Position numbers and translations under genes: made by a program. From Schizophyllum amplum (Eukaryota; Basidiomycota; Agaricomycetes; Agaricales; Schizophyllaceae): DNA of 64,000 nt. The first letter of the stretch is position 1; the number at the start of each line of letters is the position of its first letter. The notes beneath the pieces are model-generated. The model was not told the DNA's origin and made no database searches. It saw only the letters and a program-made list of their open reading frames with translations. The DNA is taken from contig VDMD01000001.1 in assembly GCA_007026445.1 (NCBI GenBank), positions 1,550,001-1,614,000 on the forward strand, written 5' to 3'. Of this stretch, positions 45,412-57,408 are shown piece after piece.

Positions 45412-47148
45412 CTATGCAAGATATACAGTAGTCTTGTCCGCTAGCACTTTGTGGCTGAGCGTGCACTCAAGCGCAGTCCGCACGTCGTGCTTGCTTGGCC
45501 CGTTACTATTATGCACTCGCCAGAGTGCTCCCCGCAGCAGTCTGTTGACGACGACTTTGTGGATGACCGACTGATACTGCAGGCCCGACGAATCGACCTC
45601 ATTTTTGCTGAGTTCGCCAATCAAATCGTTTACCACCGCGAGCGCGTCCGCGGCGATGACCACGTCCAACTCCTGCACCCAGAGAGTCCCTGCTTCGTTC
45701 GCGAGGCCTTCTGCTACGGGGTACTCCGACATCGCATGTCGGATCTGCCAGTAGGCTATGAGGCGCCTGAAGTCGTCAGTCTCCCATGGTATCTGCGACA
45801 GCAGCGTATTCAACTGGTCATCCAGAATGTGGATACCATCAAGACAAGCGTTCGCCGTGGTCCAAGACGTATCCCCCTGGTGTATATATTCGCCGCAATG
45901 GGAGAGCGAGCAGGCTTGCAAGAGGTGTGGCACAATGAGCTGAGAGTGGACTGTCTCCTTGTAGAAATCGTCTACTAAGGGGAGGAAGTCGCGGATGGCG
46001 GATTTCCCTTTGCGTAAGTCGTGAACGCATGCGGATCCGCAGAGCATCTGCAGCGTCCGGACATGGTCGAGCCCGGTGGTGAGGGTCTGTGCTGAGTACA
46101 CGCTGCGGAAGGTGTCCCCGTTGATGGCCTTGGGCATAGAGGGTTCTGTGCACCAGCACGCGATGAGCAGGCCCACGCCGATGCACCAGTGATCGCCTTC
46201 GTACCAGTCCTGGATCCCACGCGCGAAGTTCGTGTCCGTGCCGCGGAAGGACTTTCTCAACGAGATCCCGATGTCCGCATCAGTGTGAACCATCCCAAAC
46301 CCAAGGTCGAATTCGTTGAACATAGCACGGCGCGCGGTGTCGGAGACGCACTGATATCTCGTTGATATATCGAGTTTCGATGACATTTCAGCGACGTAGA
46401 CGGGACCGAAGCTCTGGATGTCGTTGATGCGCACCTCGCAGGTAGGTCCGGAGCCGACGAAGACCTCGTCAGCGCCTGCATTACGCCAGGGCACGCGTCG
46501 CAGGCTCATGAGGGAGAGGAAGGATGCCCTGTCGGCACTGGCGATAGGCCGAGTGAGGGACTGCGGCATGTAGTCATATGACCAGCGGCGCTCCTTCACA
46601 TAAAGTCCGACGTCTGAGGCGGCGGCGGCAGCCAACACGCTGAGCCAGCCGCATCGCGCCTCCGATACACTGGGGTCCTGAAAGTTGAGAAACCATGGCT
46701 GATCCGTGATGTCGTATTGTTGGATTTCCTTATGCGGGGTGGGTGGCCATGACGAGAACGAAGGACGGTCTGCCTCGTACACGAATTGCTTCGGAGCAAC
46801 AGGTATACGTATGTCTTGCGTGTCGATGCTCGTATGCGCACGCTTGTCGGTGCTCGTGAGGCTGGTCTGCTCGGTGCTCATTTGCGTAGGCCTTCGCTTG
46901 AGCGTGCGGTAGTCGCGGGGAAAGAATATGGATAGATGGGGGGTAGAGAAGGTGACCTCGAACCGGACTTCGCTGAAGATGAAGTGACGACGGGTCCGCT
47001 GAGCCCATTGGCCAAGTACGCGTTTGGAGCAACGACGATAATCGTAGGCGGTCGATGCATACTGCTGGACCACCTGCAAAAGTGTGACAACGAGAGCGAC
47101 GAGGGAAACAATGAGCGCTGCCAACGCTGTGGCGTCAATATGGGTCAT
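45412..47148 (-). CDS. Fungal membrane-associated protein of unknown function, possibly modin-like
   Basis: Uninterrupted frame. I choose the ATG at 47148 (MTHIDATALAALIVSLVALVVTLLQVVQQYAS) because it starts right before a single hydrophobic helix at residues about 8-28; an upstream extension to 47298 lacks family-like sequence. After YDYRRCSKRVLGQWAQRTRRHF comes a SEVRFEVTFSTPHLSIFFP segment, a Ser/Thr-rich linker, and a large soluble part with PWRNAGADEVFVGSGPTCEVRI and GPVYVAEMSSKLDISTRYQ. FDLGFGMVHTDADIGI, WCIGVGLLIACWC and a C-terminal helical part complete it. I recall this layout (short TM, YRRC, SEFRFET-like motif) from ascomycete proteins annotated as modin, but cannot verify. The role is unknown. 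Confidence 0.65.
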   Translation of the reverse strand: MTHIDATALAALIVSLVALVVTLLQVVQQYASTAYDYRRCSKRVLGQWAQRTRRHFIFSEVRFEVTFSTPHLSIFFPRDYRTLKRRPTQMSTEQTSLTSTDKRAHTSIDTQDIRIPVAPKQFVYEADRPSFSSWPPTPHKEIQQYDITDQPWFLNFQDPSVSEARCGWLSVLAAAAASDVGLYVKERRWSYDYMPQSLTRPIASADRASFLSLMSLRRVPWRNAGADEVFVGSGPTCEVRINDIQSFGPVYVAEMSSKLDISTRYQCVSDTARRAMFNEFDLGFGMVHTDADIGISLRKSFRGTDTNFARGIQDWYEGDHWCIGVGLLIACWCTEPSMPKAINGDTFRSVYSAQTLTTGLDHVRTLQMLCGSACVHDLRKGKSAIRDFLPLVDDFYKETVHSQLIVPHLLQACSLSHCGEYIHQGDTSWTTANACLDGIHILDDQLNTLLSQIPWETDDFRRLIAYWQIRHAMSEYPVAEGLANEAGTLWVQELDVVIAADALAVVNDLIGELSKNEVDSSGLQYQSVIHKVVVNRLLRGALWRVHNSNGPSKHDVRTALECTLSHKVLADKTTVYLA

Positions 47149-47843
47149 GTAACGGATGCTACGGTGATCGCTATGCGTCTCTGATCGGATCTGAAGACAT
47201 AGTTGAGCAAGCGCATTCAAAGCACGTACGGAGCACGTACCTCTCGATTGACCGACGATCGTGTCGCGGTAGTGAGTGTGGTTGAGAGGCCTTCGCATGT
47301 ATACAATTTATAGGAGGCGAAAGAGTTGCGGCTGAAGCGGAGCAGTGCTGGGCGCTCATGAGCGCTTCAGCGCTCATCGCCCCATCACAGCGACAATGCC
47401 GGGCGACGGGAGCTCAGAATTCGGACTGAATAACGGAAGGAGGTTCGAGCGCGACTCGCTGGAGACCCTGAGATCAGTTCCAATCTCAAATTCTGAACAT
47501 TGAGCGACGAACGACGGTGTAAGGAGAAGGGGGGAGGACACTGATTGATCATTGGTGAAGCGCGCGTCAGCGGAACGTTGACCCGAAGATGCCGGACCGA
47601 AAGCCGGATTAGATTAGACCTGCTACGCGTCAACTCGGGAGGCTGAACTTTGAAGCGCTGAAGCTGAGGGATTGCTCAAGGAAGGCTGACCGCTAAGATC
47701 TTACTGATATAAGGCCGAGACTGAGATCTATCACACCCCTTTATATCCATAGGCTAGATACAACAGAAAATATACAACTGATCGTAAGGAGATACAGACG
47801 ACACCGTGCAGCAAACATCATACAGGTCGGTTCGCAAAGAAGA
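47149..47843. other. Intergenic region with GCGCTCAT inverted copies
   Basis: This 695-bp stretch is the promoter of the preceding gene and the 3' flank of RRP12. At 47352-47365 GCGCTCATGAGCGC is a perfect 14-bp palindrome, followed at 47370 by a third GCGCTCAT. No gene was recognised. Confidence 0.45.
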
Positions 47844-50800
47844 CTATCTCTTGCCCGCAATGCCCATCTTACCCTGCTTCTTTTTGGACGCCTGTGATAG
47901 CGACACATATGCATACGGGTCAACGCCCCGCTTCTTGACGTCGCCGCCCGCCTTCTAGGATACCCATAAGCACTGTCCCAGCTCATTGAACCAACAAACA
48001 ACTCACTTTCGCCTTGAACTCATGGCCCACAGGCTTCTGGTCCTGCTTTTTGCTCCGCGGCTTCTTGTTCGCTGCTGGCGCATCCGCGTCCGCCATCTCG
48101 ACGTCCTCGTTCGCGGCCTCTTCCCGTCGCCGCTTCTTCGTGTCCTTGTTGAACTTGACGCGCCCGTTCGGCCCGCGCGCGAAACCGTCCACAGAGGTGA
48201 AGGACTCCTTATACGCCGTACCCACGACATCCTCCACGGCCGCCTCCTCCTCCTCGCCTGCCTCGTCGTCAATGATCATCTTCCCTGTATCCTCGTCCGT
48301 CTTGAACTGCGGTGCGTTTTTGCCGGGCTTTCGCTTCTTCCCGGAGGTGCCTGTGGGCAATCAGTACGGGAACACTGGACAAGAAAGAGCGGGCGCGCAC
48401 TTGTTACCCGACTTGCGGCACCGGCCAGCAAATCCATTGGCTCATCATCATCGACGCGTAGTCGCACGCCCTTGCCAGACTGGCCCTTGGCGGGTCGCCC
48501 GCCATCCTCTTCCTCATCATCGCTGTCCTCCAGCTCACTCTCACTCCCGTACACCACATCCTCGAACGCATCGCCTGTTCGGCCTTTGCGCGGCGCAGCC
48601 TCCTCCTCCTCGTCTTCGCCGTCTTCCTCTCGTGCCGCACGCTTTCGCTTCGCGCGATCCTTTCGCTTCTTGATGTTGACCAGCACCTTTGCCGACTCAT
48701 CCTGCCCCGCTGCGCCATACACCGCCTCCCACCCGAAGCGCCGAATCATGCGCTCGCAGATGTGCCGCACTTTCAACTTGAAATGGTTGGCGTGGTTATG
48801 CGCCCAGCCGAGCAGCGCAGGGACAAGCTCCGAAAGGTGCGCACGCACGGCGTCCGCAGGGAAGGTGTGGACGGCGATCTTGACGAAGCCAAGAACGCTC
48901 TTGACGATCTCGCGATTGTTTGAGCGGAGGAAGACAATGTGCGTCTGCAGCAGCTCATCAAGCATCGTCGCTGATAGATGGTCTGCGCGGACATGAGTAG
49001 GGATAAGCCGGCGAACACTAACGACGTACCCTTCCAGTCAAACACGAGCCTTGAGATCGCGGTCACAGTCGCGCTGATCATATGTGGCGTGGCACCAGCG
49101 AGGCCACCGGCGACCATGGTGAGGTACTCCTCGATGCTCGCCTTCGCATCCGGCGCGCCATCCTCGTCCATGCCGTCGATCATGCTACGCTTGACGACGC
49201 CACCCTCGCTCATCTTGCGGCCCATCGCAAGGACGAGGTCGAACGCGGCAACACGTGCCTTCTCCGATGGCTCCTTCGTCCCAAGCACGGCCTCGGGAAT
49301 GAGAGCAGGGATCGCATGCATTGCGGACGAAGGTAGCAACGGGACGAGGGCGGAGAGCAAGTTGAAGCGGTCCTGCACGCATGGTCAGTCTAGGTGGACA
49401 AGAGCAAAGAGGATAACCGACCTTCTTCGCTGCCGGCGCAAGTGCGTCAGCCTGCTCGTCCAGTTGCTTGAGCACGGCCTCGGCGTCGATGGATATCTTG
49501 TTCGCCGCGACAAGCCGCGCGAGGATCTTGTACCCGCGTTTCTGAACGCCTGTCTCAGAGTGTCCGAGGTCGTCGCCAGTCAGGCAGAACGCGAAGAGAG
49601 GCTCGGCGTCGCGCGAGGGCAAGTACGGCAGGAGAATGACCACGATATCTTGCGTTGCCATCACCACGCTCGCATTCTTCGCCAAGTTCGCCTTGATCAG
49701 CTGGAAAACGTTGGCGAATGCGGTGCTGATGTCCTACGAGGGTGTCAGCCAGCAGTACCGCCGAAGAGATCGCTACATACATTTTCGGGTGTGATGGAGG
49801 CCCAGGCGGTGATGCAATCGCCGATCATGCCTCTTGTCTCCGGCTGAAGGCTACCGAAGACATTGAAGAGGACGGCCAGCCAGCTCGCCGCCTGCGTGCG
49901 CAAGAATTCAACGTTGGCCTGAGCTTCTTCGCGTGAGATCAGGGAGCGCTCTGTAAGTTCATTCTCGCTCTCAGCACGTGAGACATTAGACTCGACTAGA
50001 GTCTTCAGCGCCCGGAGGATGGATGGGCGAAGCTCGTTCTGAGTGTAGAGCAGCTGCGAGAGAAGCGCGCAGAACGGCTGCGACAAACCCTGCAAAACAG
50101 AGTCAGCCAGAGTCCATACCATAAAATCATATGCCTACCTCTTTCAAATCGGTCGCACCCGTGCAGTATCCGGGTAGGCCTGCCCACACCTGCGCGACAA
50201 GCACACTCCAGACCTTTGCCTCTGACGAGCGTCCTCCAGTCTCCGCCTTCTGCTGCAGATCGAACATGCGCTCGCTGAGCGGCACAAAATAGTTGACAAA
50301 GTGCGAGAGAGGGGAAGCATGAGGCTGATTGAGAAGAGGGAGTAGGTAGGCGCGGGGTTCACGGCCGGCAGCACTACGAACCGGTCATTGAACTGCGTAT
50401 ATGCGCTATAGAGTACAACGCACCGATCTTCGGGGTCCAAATTGAGTGGCAGGGTGTCGAGGAGGATTTGCGGGCCGAGGACGCGCATTGCAGTCGAAAG
50501 GGTCACATCCGCGGCCTCCTTGTGATCGAAGGTCTTCTGCGTACGCAAGTCGCCGATGTGCTTGATCATGGGCAACATCAGCTGCTGTGCCGCCGTAGGT
50601 GCACCGGGGGAGGGACGATAGTGCAAGTTGACTGTGAGCGAGGACGCCACAGCGAGCACCTCAGGGATCGCCTTGGCATATGCGAGCGTTTCGAGCGCCT
50701 TGCTCGCCTGAGCAACGATTTTACCAAGAGCGGCGTCCTGTGCGTTGCCCTGCAAGGCAGGCTGAATGAATTCCGGGGAAAAGCATGCGGCCAGGTCATC

Positions 50801-51904
50801 GAGAGCTTGAGCGGCTGCGCGCCGCACAGATGCGTCATCAGACTCAAGGGAGCGCCAGACAATTTTCCATGCGTGGGAGAGCTCCTTCGCACATGCGGCG
50901 GGGGCAGTCGCCTGCAGGGCGCGCATGCCGCTGCCTAAGACCTGGAGCCAAGCGCAGGTGAGCCCGAAATTTGCGCGCGGGGGAGGTGAGGAGAGGACGG
51001 CGGCGAGAACATCAGGGACCTGTGCGCCGACACCGCGGACATCATCGTCGAAGGGGAGGCGGAAGATATCGGCGAGGGCAAGGTATGCCGCTTGTGAGAG
51101 GAAGTTGTTGCCAAGAACGGGGAGGTGGAGAAGAAGCGTCGTCAACTCGGGCAAACTCTATAAAACAATGAGCAACAGACAGACAGTGACAAACAGGTGA
51201 CGCACCGAAGGCGGGAGGAAGGGGATGACAGGGCGCAAGACGTGAAGCACATAGATCGCCGCATCTGCTGGGTCCGCTCCGTTCTGCTTGCCCTTGCCGT
51301 GGAACACAGGCTTCGCGCTCGTCTCGCTCAGCTGTGTGCTGGCCCACTCGGCGACGCGCTCTCCGTATGGATGGCGCACAAGAGGCGAGGGGGGATGGAC
51401 GATCACGTCGCGTACGACCTCGGCCGCCTTCTTGCGGGCCTTGGGACGGGGATCGGTGCAGAGCTGCAGTATGGAGGCGAACACTTGACGTACGCCTTGA
51501 GCATCGAGTTGCGAGCGATCGAGTGCTTGAAGAACAACAGCGTACAGCGTAAGCTGATGGCGAAGGGCGGCGACGTGTGGTGTCAGGCGCGGGAAGAGCG
51601 GTGCGGTGAGGGAGACGATCGTGTTGAGCTTCGTGCGGATGACTGGCTGGGGAACGAAGGGCACGACGAGCGCTAGGAGATACAGTTCAGCAGGTAGGTT
51701 GTCCCCCTCATTCAGGGATAGGTCTTTGCGCTCCAGGGTCCCTCCTAGTGTCGTTAAAAGCAGGCCAAGGTACGCGGTCGGCGTCGGCTCGAGCTTCTGC
51801 TCGCGAATGATGGACTCGACGGCAACGAGCAGTGTGGCTGGCGTCTTGTGCGCCGGCGCCGCTGAGGACGTATGCACTCGGATTTTTGCCAGCGTCTCCT
51901 CCAT
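47844..51904 (-). CDS. RRP12: Ribosomal RNA-processing protein RRP12 (NUC173 domain)
   Basis: HEAT-repeat factor for export and maturation of pre-40S and pre-60S particles, shuttling between nucleolus and cytoplasm. The start MEETLAKIRVHTSSAAPAHKTPATLLVAVESIIREQ at 51904 is family-typical. Helical repeats follow: APLFPRLTPHVAALRHQL, DPRPKARKKAAEVVRDVI, VLGNNFLSQAAYLALADIF, DDASVRRAAAQALDDLA. The NUC173-type central region and a stretch RAHLSELVPALLGWAHNHANHFKLKVRHICERMIRRFG come next. The C-terminal part is acidic/Lys-rich (DEDTGKMIIDDEAGEEEEAA, RVKFNKDTKKRRREE), ending GGDVKKRGVDPYAYVSL and KQGKMGIAGKR. About ten exons span 4.06 kb and the stop is at 47844-47846. Length, about 1200 aa, fits. 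Confidence 0.93.
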
Positions 51905-52110
51905 CGTAAAGGTAGTAGTCCAGCAGCCTGATCACAATCGCAAGTGCTAGGCGCCACCCAAAAATTATTGATCCAGCCCGCACTCCGGGCCGGCATCCGA
52001 TCGTTGCTTTGAACCGTTCAACAACCTCAGTAGATAAGTTAGAGAGTGAGAATCAACTTCTATACTTATTGTGCTATCAAAGTACTACCAAATACATAGC
52101 AGGGACCGGA

Positions 52111-53840
52111 TCAGGTACTCTTCAGGCCATCGCCCCCCATGACTTGATCGAACATCTGGAAGGCTGCCTGTCCGACCTCGAGCGAGTCCCAGCTATACGC
52201 AGGTACTTCGTGCCCCGCGCCATACACCCGAAGGAATGCAAGGCTTTGGCCGTTCGCGGTATCGCCGACCTGCTTATAAAGGCCGGCCTCAACACCGTCC
52301 ACATTGTAGGGCATGAGGTCCTGGGCCAGGTAATCGGACGAAAGGGTGGTGTTCAGCGCGTCCATCTGAGAGAAGTGGTGTTGAGTTGCAGGAATGTGCT
52401 AAAACAGAATAATTGGGCGCACCATAGCCTCGATCCCAGGGTAGTTGAGGATGTAGTCCGCGTCGCCGACGTACACGATCGTGCGCACGCCCGCGTCGAT
52501 CACCGTCTGAAGGTCAATCGCAGAGTTGCGCATCCAGTCGCCCGTGTTGGCGAAGTTCCCGTACACGTCGTAGCTGGTCATCGACCAGGTTGTCTCCGCG
52601 CCGATAGTTTCTGCCACCCTGCTGAGGTAGTCGGTGATGTCGGCGGGGTAAGGGTCGGGATCGGTCGCGAGCACATAGTAGACCTGTCTGACAATGAGAC
52701 GCGTACTACCGCTCTTACTGGCCACCATACATCGTACGGACCCGCAAGCGGGCTTAGAATCTTGTTGTTGCAGTAGCTCTGCGCCTCGCTGCATTGAGAG
52801 TCGGTACCGTTCGCATAACAGGTAGCAATCTATGGCAAAGGTCAGTGAAGGAGGTTGGATAACCTCGTCCTCATACGCACCATGTCCCTGCACCCGTCCG
52901 TCTTATTCCAGGCCCTTGTCGCTGCTGCCACCTCGCTGTCGTTCACGAGGGGATGATAGGGGTTGTCCGTTGCGTACGTTAGGTATCCCGCGTACTGGTG
53001 TAGAGGGTCCTGAAAGATATTGAGAGACCGCGCGTTCAAGGTGATGTCAGTTGCGTACCGTCAGACCATCGCCGACGCCGAGAACCTTGAGGTTCAGCGT
53101 CTGGCCGTCAACACTGCCAGATGCAATGGCATCGTTCTGTGCGAGGAAGTACGCAGCGAAGGTTGGCCCGTAATGGCCGCCGTAGCTTTCTGTCCAGATC
53201 GCTAGGTCATTTGCTTGCAGATGCGCGAAGCGCTTATCCTTCAGCCAGATCTGCAAGAAGTCCCAAACGTCTGACGCAGCCTCCTGGCTCGTGCCGACGG
53301 TGGTGCTCCCATGCGAGAAGCCGACACCGACGGGCTGGTCGATGAACATGACATTGGCGGCGTTGTTCCAGGAGTAGGGATTTAGTGATACATCCGCAGA
53401 GTCGTTGTTGATGCGGCAGGGTCCGAGCTCCTGGAGGAGGCCAATCATGGAGGAGCTACCGGGTCCGCCGTTGAACCACAGCACGAGCGGGTCGTTTGTG
53501 GGGTCATTGCGAGACTCGAAGAACCAGAACCTGGGGAACAGACGCGTAAGCAGGGGTGCGTCAGACGCAGTGGGCTGTTCACGCACCAGATGCTCTCGTC
53601 CTCGGTCAGGTCTCCGTAGCCCGAGTATTGATTCACGCCGTCTGTCGTCTCGCACACTCCCGAGTTCTCCGTCACGCGCAGCGCGCCTGGCGTCGTCGCA
53701 TTCGTGGCAGTCGCGATAGTCACGGTGGCGGCGCGATCACGCGGAGGAACCGCGCCGATCACGCCCTCGACGTCCGGGAATTGCCCCGCGCGGACGAGTG
53801 CGGCGGCGCCGAACGCTGCGAGGATGGCGAGGGGAAGCAT
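52111..53840 (-). CDS. Serine carboxypeptidase, S10 family (copy 1, intact)
   Basis: Secreted or vacuolar exopeptidase of the carboxypeptidase Y group. I start at 53840 ([19 protein letters not shown]) rather than 53861: it aligns with the start of copy 2, and a TATATAAG box lies 27-34 bp upstream in both, whereas 53861 would be only six bases from the box. The propeptide region leads to [28 protein letters not shown] and [27 protein letters not shown]. Next is the catalytic Ser in [11 protein letters not shown] (usual GESYGG, so Gly to Thr). The Asp is in [13 protein letters not shown] and the His in [11 protein letters not shown]-glycosylation sequons are present (NDS, NKT, NGT, NTT). About seven exons; the stop is at 52111-52113. 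Confidence 0.92.
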
Positions 53841-54547
53841 TGCGCAGAGGCCGGAGTGCATCGCGCCTTATATACGCGGGGAGAAGTCCATGCTTTCGAA
53901 GCCCGCGGCCGCGTGGAGCAAACGCCCTTCGACGTATGCGAGCATGTTGCGCGTCGCTATATTCGGCCTCCAGGCGGCGCCAGCACAGCGAGCACGCGCG
54001 TGCGCTCTAGATATAGCGGTAGCTGGGCGGAAGAGACTGGAAAGAGATACTTACTGTGCATAGATATCATTGTTCATGATTGTTGCAGTCAAGTACATCG
54101 ATATGACTTACTTAAGTCATGGCAGTGCGCTATGCATTGGACTACGACCGGCGTACGTATAATCAGTCTGTGCACTCTGTGTCCGCTCATCAGGCGACAA
54201 CTGGTACGCTGCCTGTTCACATCTGGGCGGTGAAGTGCTACCGGCGAGAGTCATTTGTGAGCTGGCCTGGTCCAGTCAAGACGACGTATAAATCACTACT
54301 GTTGTCGCTTGCGGGGAAGGTCGAAGGGAACGGTGATCCCTACGATAACCATTGCCAAGGCAGTGTAGGCATCAATAGCTTCTTGCCTTAGCTTGGAAGG
54401 CTCTGTGCAATTGTCAGTTGTTGCGGGCAAGCGCAATGTCACAAGTGGCCACTGGGCACCTTCGACTACAAGAGCATCCATGGTATATCGCAGTGACACT
54501 GATCACCTAGGTGGAATCAACGAGTAACGAGTCATTGCAGATCGTGC
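53841..54547. other. Intergenic region between the carboxypeptidase copies
   Basis: This 707-bp stretch is the promoter of copy 1 and the 3' flank of copy 2. The TATA box of copy 1 is at 53867-53874. A forward open frame (54119-54391) has no motif. Confidence 0.5.
53867..53874 (-). promoter_or_regulatory. TATA box of carboxypeptidase copy 1
   Basis: TATATAAG on the minus strand, 27 bp before the chosen ATG at 53840. It shares sequence and spacing with the box of copy 2 (58011-58018), which supports the start choice. Confidence 0.6.
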
Positions 54548-55902
54548 TCATGTGCTCTTCAGCCCCTCCCCACCCATAACTTGACTGAACATCTGAAGCG
54601 CTGCTTGACCGATATCGAGGCCGTTCCACCCGTAGGCGGGCACCTGGTGTCCCGCGCCGTACATGCGCAAGAACGCGAGACTGATGCCTTCAGTGTCGCC
54701 GACCTGTTTGTATAGACCCGTCTCGATGCCGTTGACAGTGTAGGGAGCGAGATCGTCCGCGTGGTAGGCGGCCGAGAGCGTGGTATTGAGCGCGTCCACT
54801 TGCGCTTCAACCCCGATATAGTTCAAGATGTAGTCTACGTCGCCGACGTAGATGAGCGTACGTACGCCCGCTTCGATTACGGTTTGCAGATCCAGGCCGG
54901 AGTTGCGCATCCAGTCGGCCTGGAAGTTGGTCCCCACGTCGTCGTTCGTGATCTGCCAATCGTGCTCGGCGCCGATGGTATCCGCAATCGAATATATGTA
55001 GTCGGTGATGTTCGGCGGGTAGGGGTCGGGCGCGACTGTGAGCACATAGTAGACGTCGTATGGCCCGAAGAGAGGCCTGAGAATGTTCTCATTGCAGAAG
55101 AGTTGCGCGTCGATGCACTCCGCGTCGGTGCCATTCGCATAGCAAGTATTGATCTTCAAGGGTATCAGCAAGCGGCCATGGTCGAAGAATCTATATATTG
55201 ATCCAAACACACCATTTCCTGACATCCACCCTTTCTCGTCCAAGTCTCATTCGCAGTCTCGATGACGCTGTCGTTCACGAGCCGATAGTACGGGTTCTCC
55301 GTCGCGTACCTGGCGTAGCTCCCGTACTGACGCAGTGGATCCTTATGGAGAGTGAGTCCGAGTAAAGTGGGGAGAGACACAACCTGCGTACCGTCATACC
55401 GTCGCCGATGCCAAGAACCTTGAGGTTGAGCGGTAGGCCATCTACACTCCCAGCCGCAATGGCATCATTTTGAGCAAGGAAGAATCTGCAATATGCATCA
55501 GCGCATCCGCCCTGTCCGTCGTTTGTCCTCACGTACGCAGCGAAAGCGGGGCCATAATGCCCTCCGTAGCTCGAGGTCCATATAGCCAGATCGTTTGCTT
55601 GCAGATGAGCGAAGCGCTCGTCCTTCATCCAGATCTGCATGAAGTCCCAGACATCCGACGCGGCCTCCTTACTGGTGTGCACCTTGAGAGGGCCGTGCGA
55701 GAAGCCGGTACCGATGGGCTGGTCGATGAACATGACATTGGCGTTGTTGTTCCAAGAGTAGGGGTTCAGCGTCACGTCAGAAGAGTCGTTCTTGATGCGA
55801 CATGGCCCCATCTCTTGAAATAGGGTGAGCATGGAGGAGCTGCCGGGCTGCAGGACAATCAGCGCGTATGCGCGAGGATTCATTGGACGCACGTACGCCA
55901 CC

Positions 55903-55910
55903 GGTGAACC
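55903..55910. repeat. Target-site duplication, left copy
   Basis: GGTGAACC, repeated at 57174-57181 on the other side of the 1263-bp element. Confidence 0.75.
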
Positions 55911-57173
55911 CCAGTGAAAACAGGCTATGACGCGGTCGAGCCGGAACTAGCGAGATATGGCAAAACGGACCTAGGTCTGATGAGGTCGAACGCCAGCGGG
56001 TTTTCCGATGCAGACGTACGATTTCGTCCGTTTCATTTCATGGCAACATGTCTGTAAATAGATTTTGCAAGACTGCAAAATTTTGCGAACTTGAGAACGA
56101 GCACGAAACGGAAAGCAGAATCTCCCACATGTGACGTGCCCGAACTTGGACTTCGCGCTTCGCGTCGAATTCGCGTCGAAGTCGACCGGCTGTTTCCAGC
56201 CTATTTCCCACGACCTTCGTTCGTTGTCTTCAGCAAATTTCTCGCGTCTCCCTTCCTTCCAACTTCCACCTTCTCTTTTCCCATTGTCCGCTAAGCATCT
56301 TCATTATTCCCTCTGTCTGACCGTCGACGATGCATCTCGAGCCAGTGCTGTCCAAGGGTCATATAGTCTGTTTGCTTAGCACTAGCGGCACTCGCGGCAG
56401 ACCATGGCTAACGGCGCTAAGAGGGTGAAACGCACGGTCGGAACGCAGGGAGCGGGCAAAGAACAAGGGTGCCCTGGGTGCGTCCTTGTGCTCCCATAGA
56501 CACTGCATAACTGATGTTCCTATTGCAAAGGCCCCGTCATCGGCGCCTGGCACGACCATTGTTCCCCTCCTTCCCCATACCGCGCACAGCAGGCGCATCT
56601 CGGGCGAGCAGCACGCCGCCCTCATCCAGCTCGGCGACGACGGGGTCGTGAAGGTGCGGTGCGGGCTTAGCGATGCTCTCCATAGCGTACGCGCGCACGA
56701 AGCTCACGAACGCCCTCCGCTCCTCCGCAACTTGGATAGCGTGAAGGGTATTGTGCCCGAAGGTTTGTCAAGAGGACGCCGTTCGCGGGCCAGGGCATCG
56801 ACTTTCTCTCCACGGTGGGCCTCCGCGCTCGCGAGCTGTCGCTATTGCTGTATTTACGTACCGTACTCGTTGTATGTAGTGCCCTATTGTATTATATAGC
56901 ATATGCAATAGAAATCCATTTTCGAGCACAAACGAGCCCAGTATGACCAGAAAGGACTGCAACGAGCCTGCCAGCAGCAGCTGGCGGGATGCTTTTTAGT
57001 TACCCCGAAGTCAATCCGACGTCAGCTCTGATTCTATCTTGCTTGATCGCGCTCGAAACAAAACGAACGACAATCGAGTGGATGCCGTTTCTGCGCGAAC
57101 GCCATAGGACAGATCACGGTCGTTCGTTTTCGTCCGAATCTACTCGACCGCGTCATAGCCTGTTCTTACTGGG
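55911..57173. mobile_element. hAT-like non-autonomous DNA transposon, 1263 bp
   Basis: The ends are terminal inverted repeats of about 30 bp with two mismatches: the left starts CCAGTGAAAACAGG, the right reads CCAGTAAGAACAGG in reverse complement, and both continue GGCTATGACGCGGTCGAG. The flanking direct repeat GGTGAACC occurs at 55903-55910 and 57174-57181. An 8-bp target duplication is the hAT hallmark; because of flanking C/G runs a 7-bp reading is also possible. Subterminal copies of TTTCGTCCG-like motifs occur near both ends (about 56020 and 57125). No transposase motif is visible. An internal stretch (about 56400-56780) looks coding in places (ISGEQHAALIQLGDDG) and may be captured host sequence. 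Confidence 0.8.
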
Positions 57174-57181
57174 GGTGAACC
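57174..57181. repeat. Target-site duplication, right copy
   Basis: GGTGAACC, matching 55903-55910. One copy completes the codons for Phe-Thr in the carboxypeptidase frame. Confidence 0.75.
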
Positions 57182-57408
57182 ACAGCACGAGAGGGTCATT
57201 CGCGGGGTCATTACGGGACTCGAAGAACCAGAACCTGTATGCCCATCAATCAGGACGCGTCGTAGCACAACTATGGCGCACGCACCACATGCTCTCCTCC
57301 TCGGAAAGATCACCGTAGCCGGTGTACTGGTTGACGCCCTTCGTCGTCTCGCACAAACCCGTGTTCTCCGTAACGCGCAGTGCGCCCGGCGTCGCAATTA
57401 CATTTCTA

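Noticed and set aside
53841..53861. Upstream Met (53861) as start of carboxypeptidase copy 1
   Set aside because: It is six bases from the TATA box and does not align with copy 2, whose start matches the Met at 53840.
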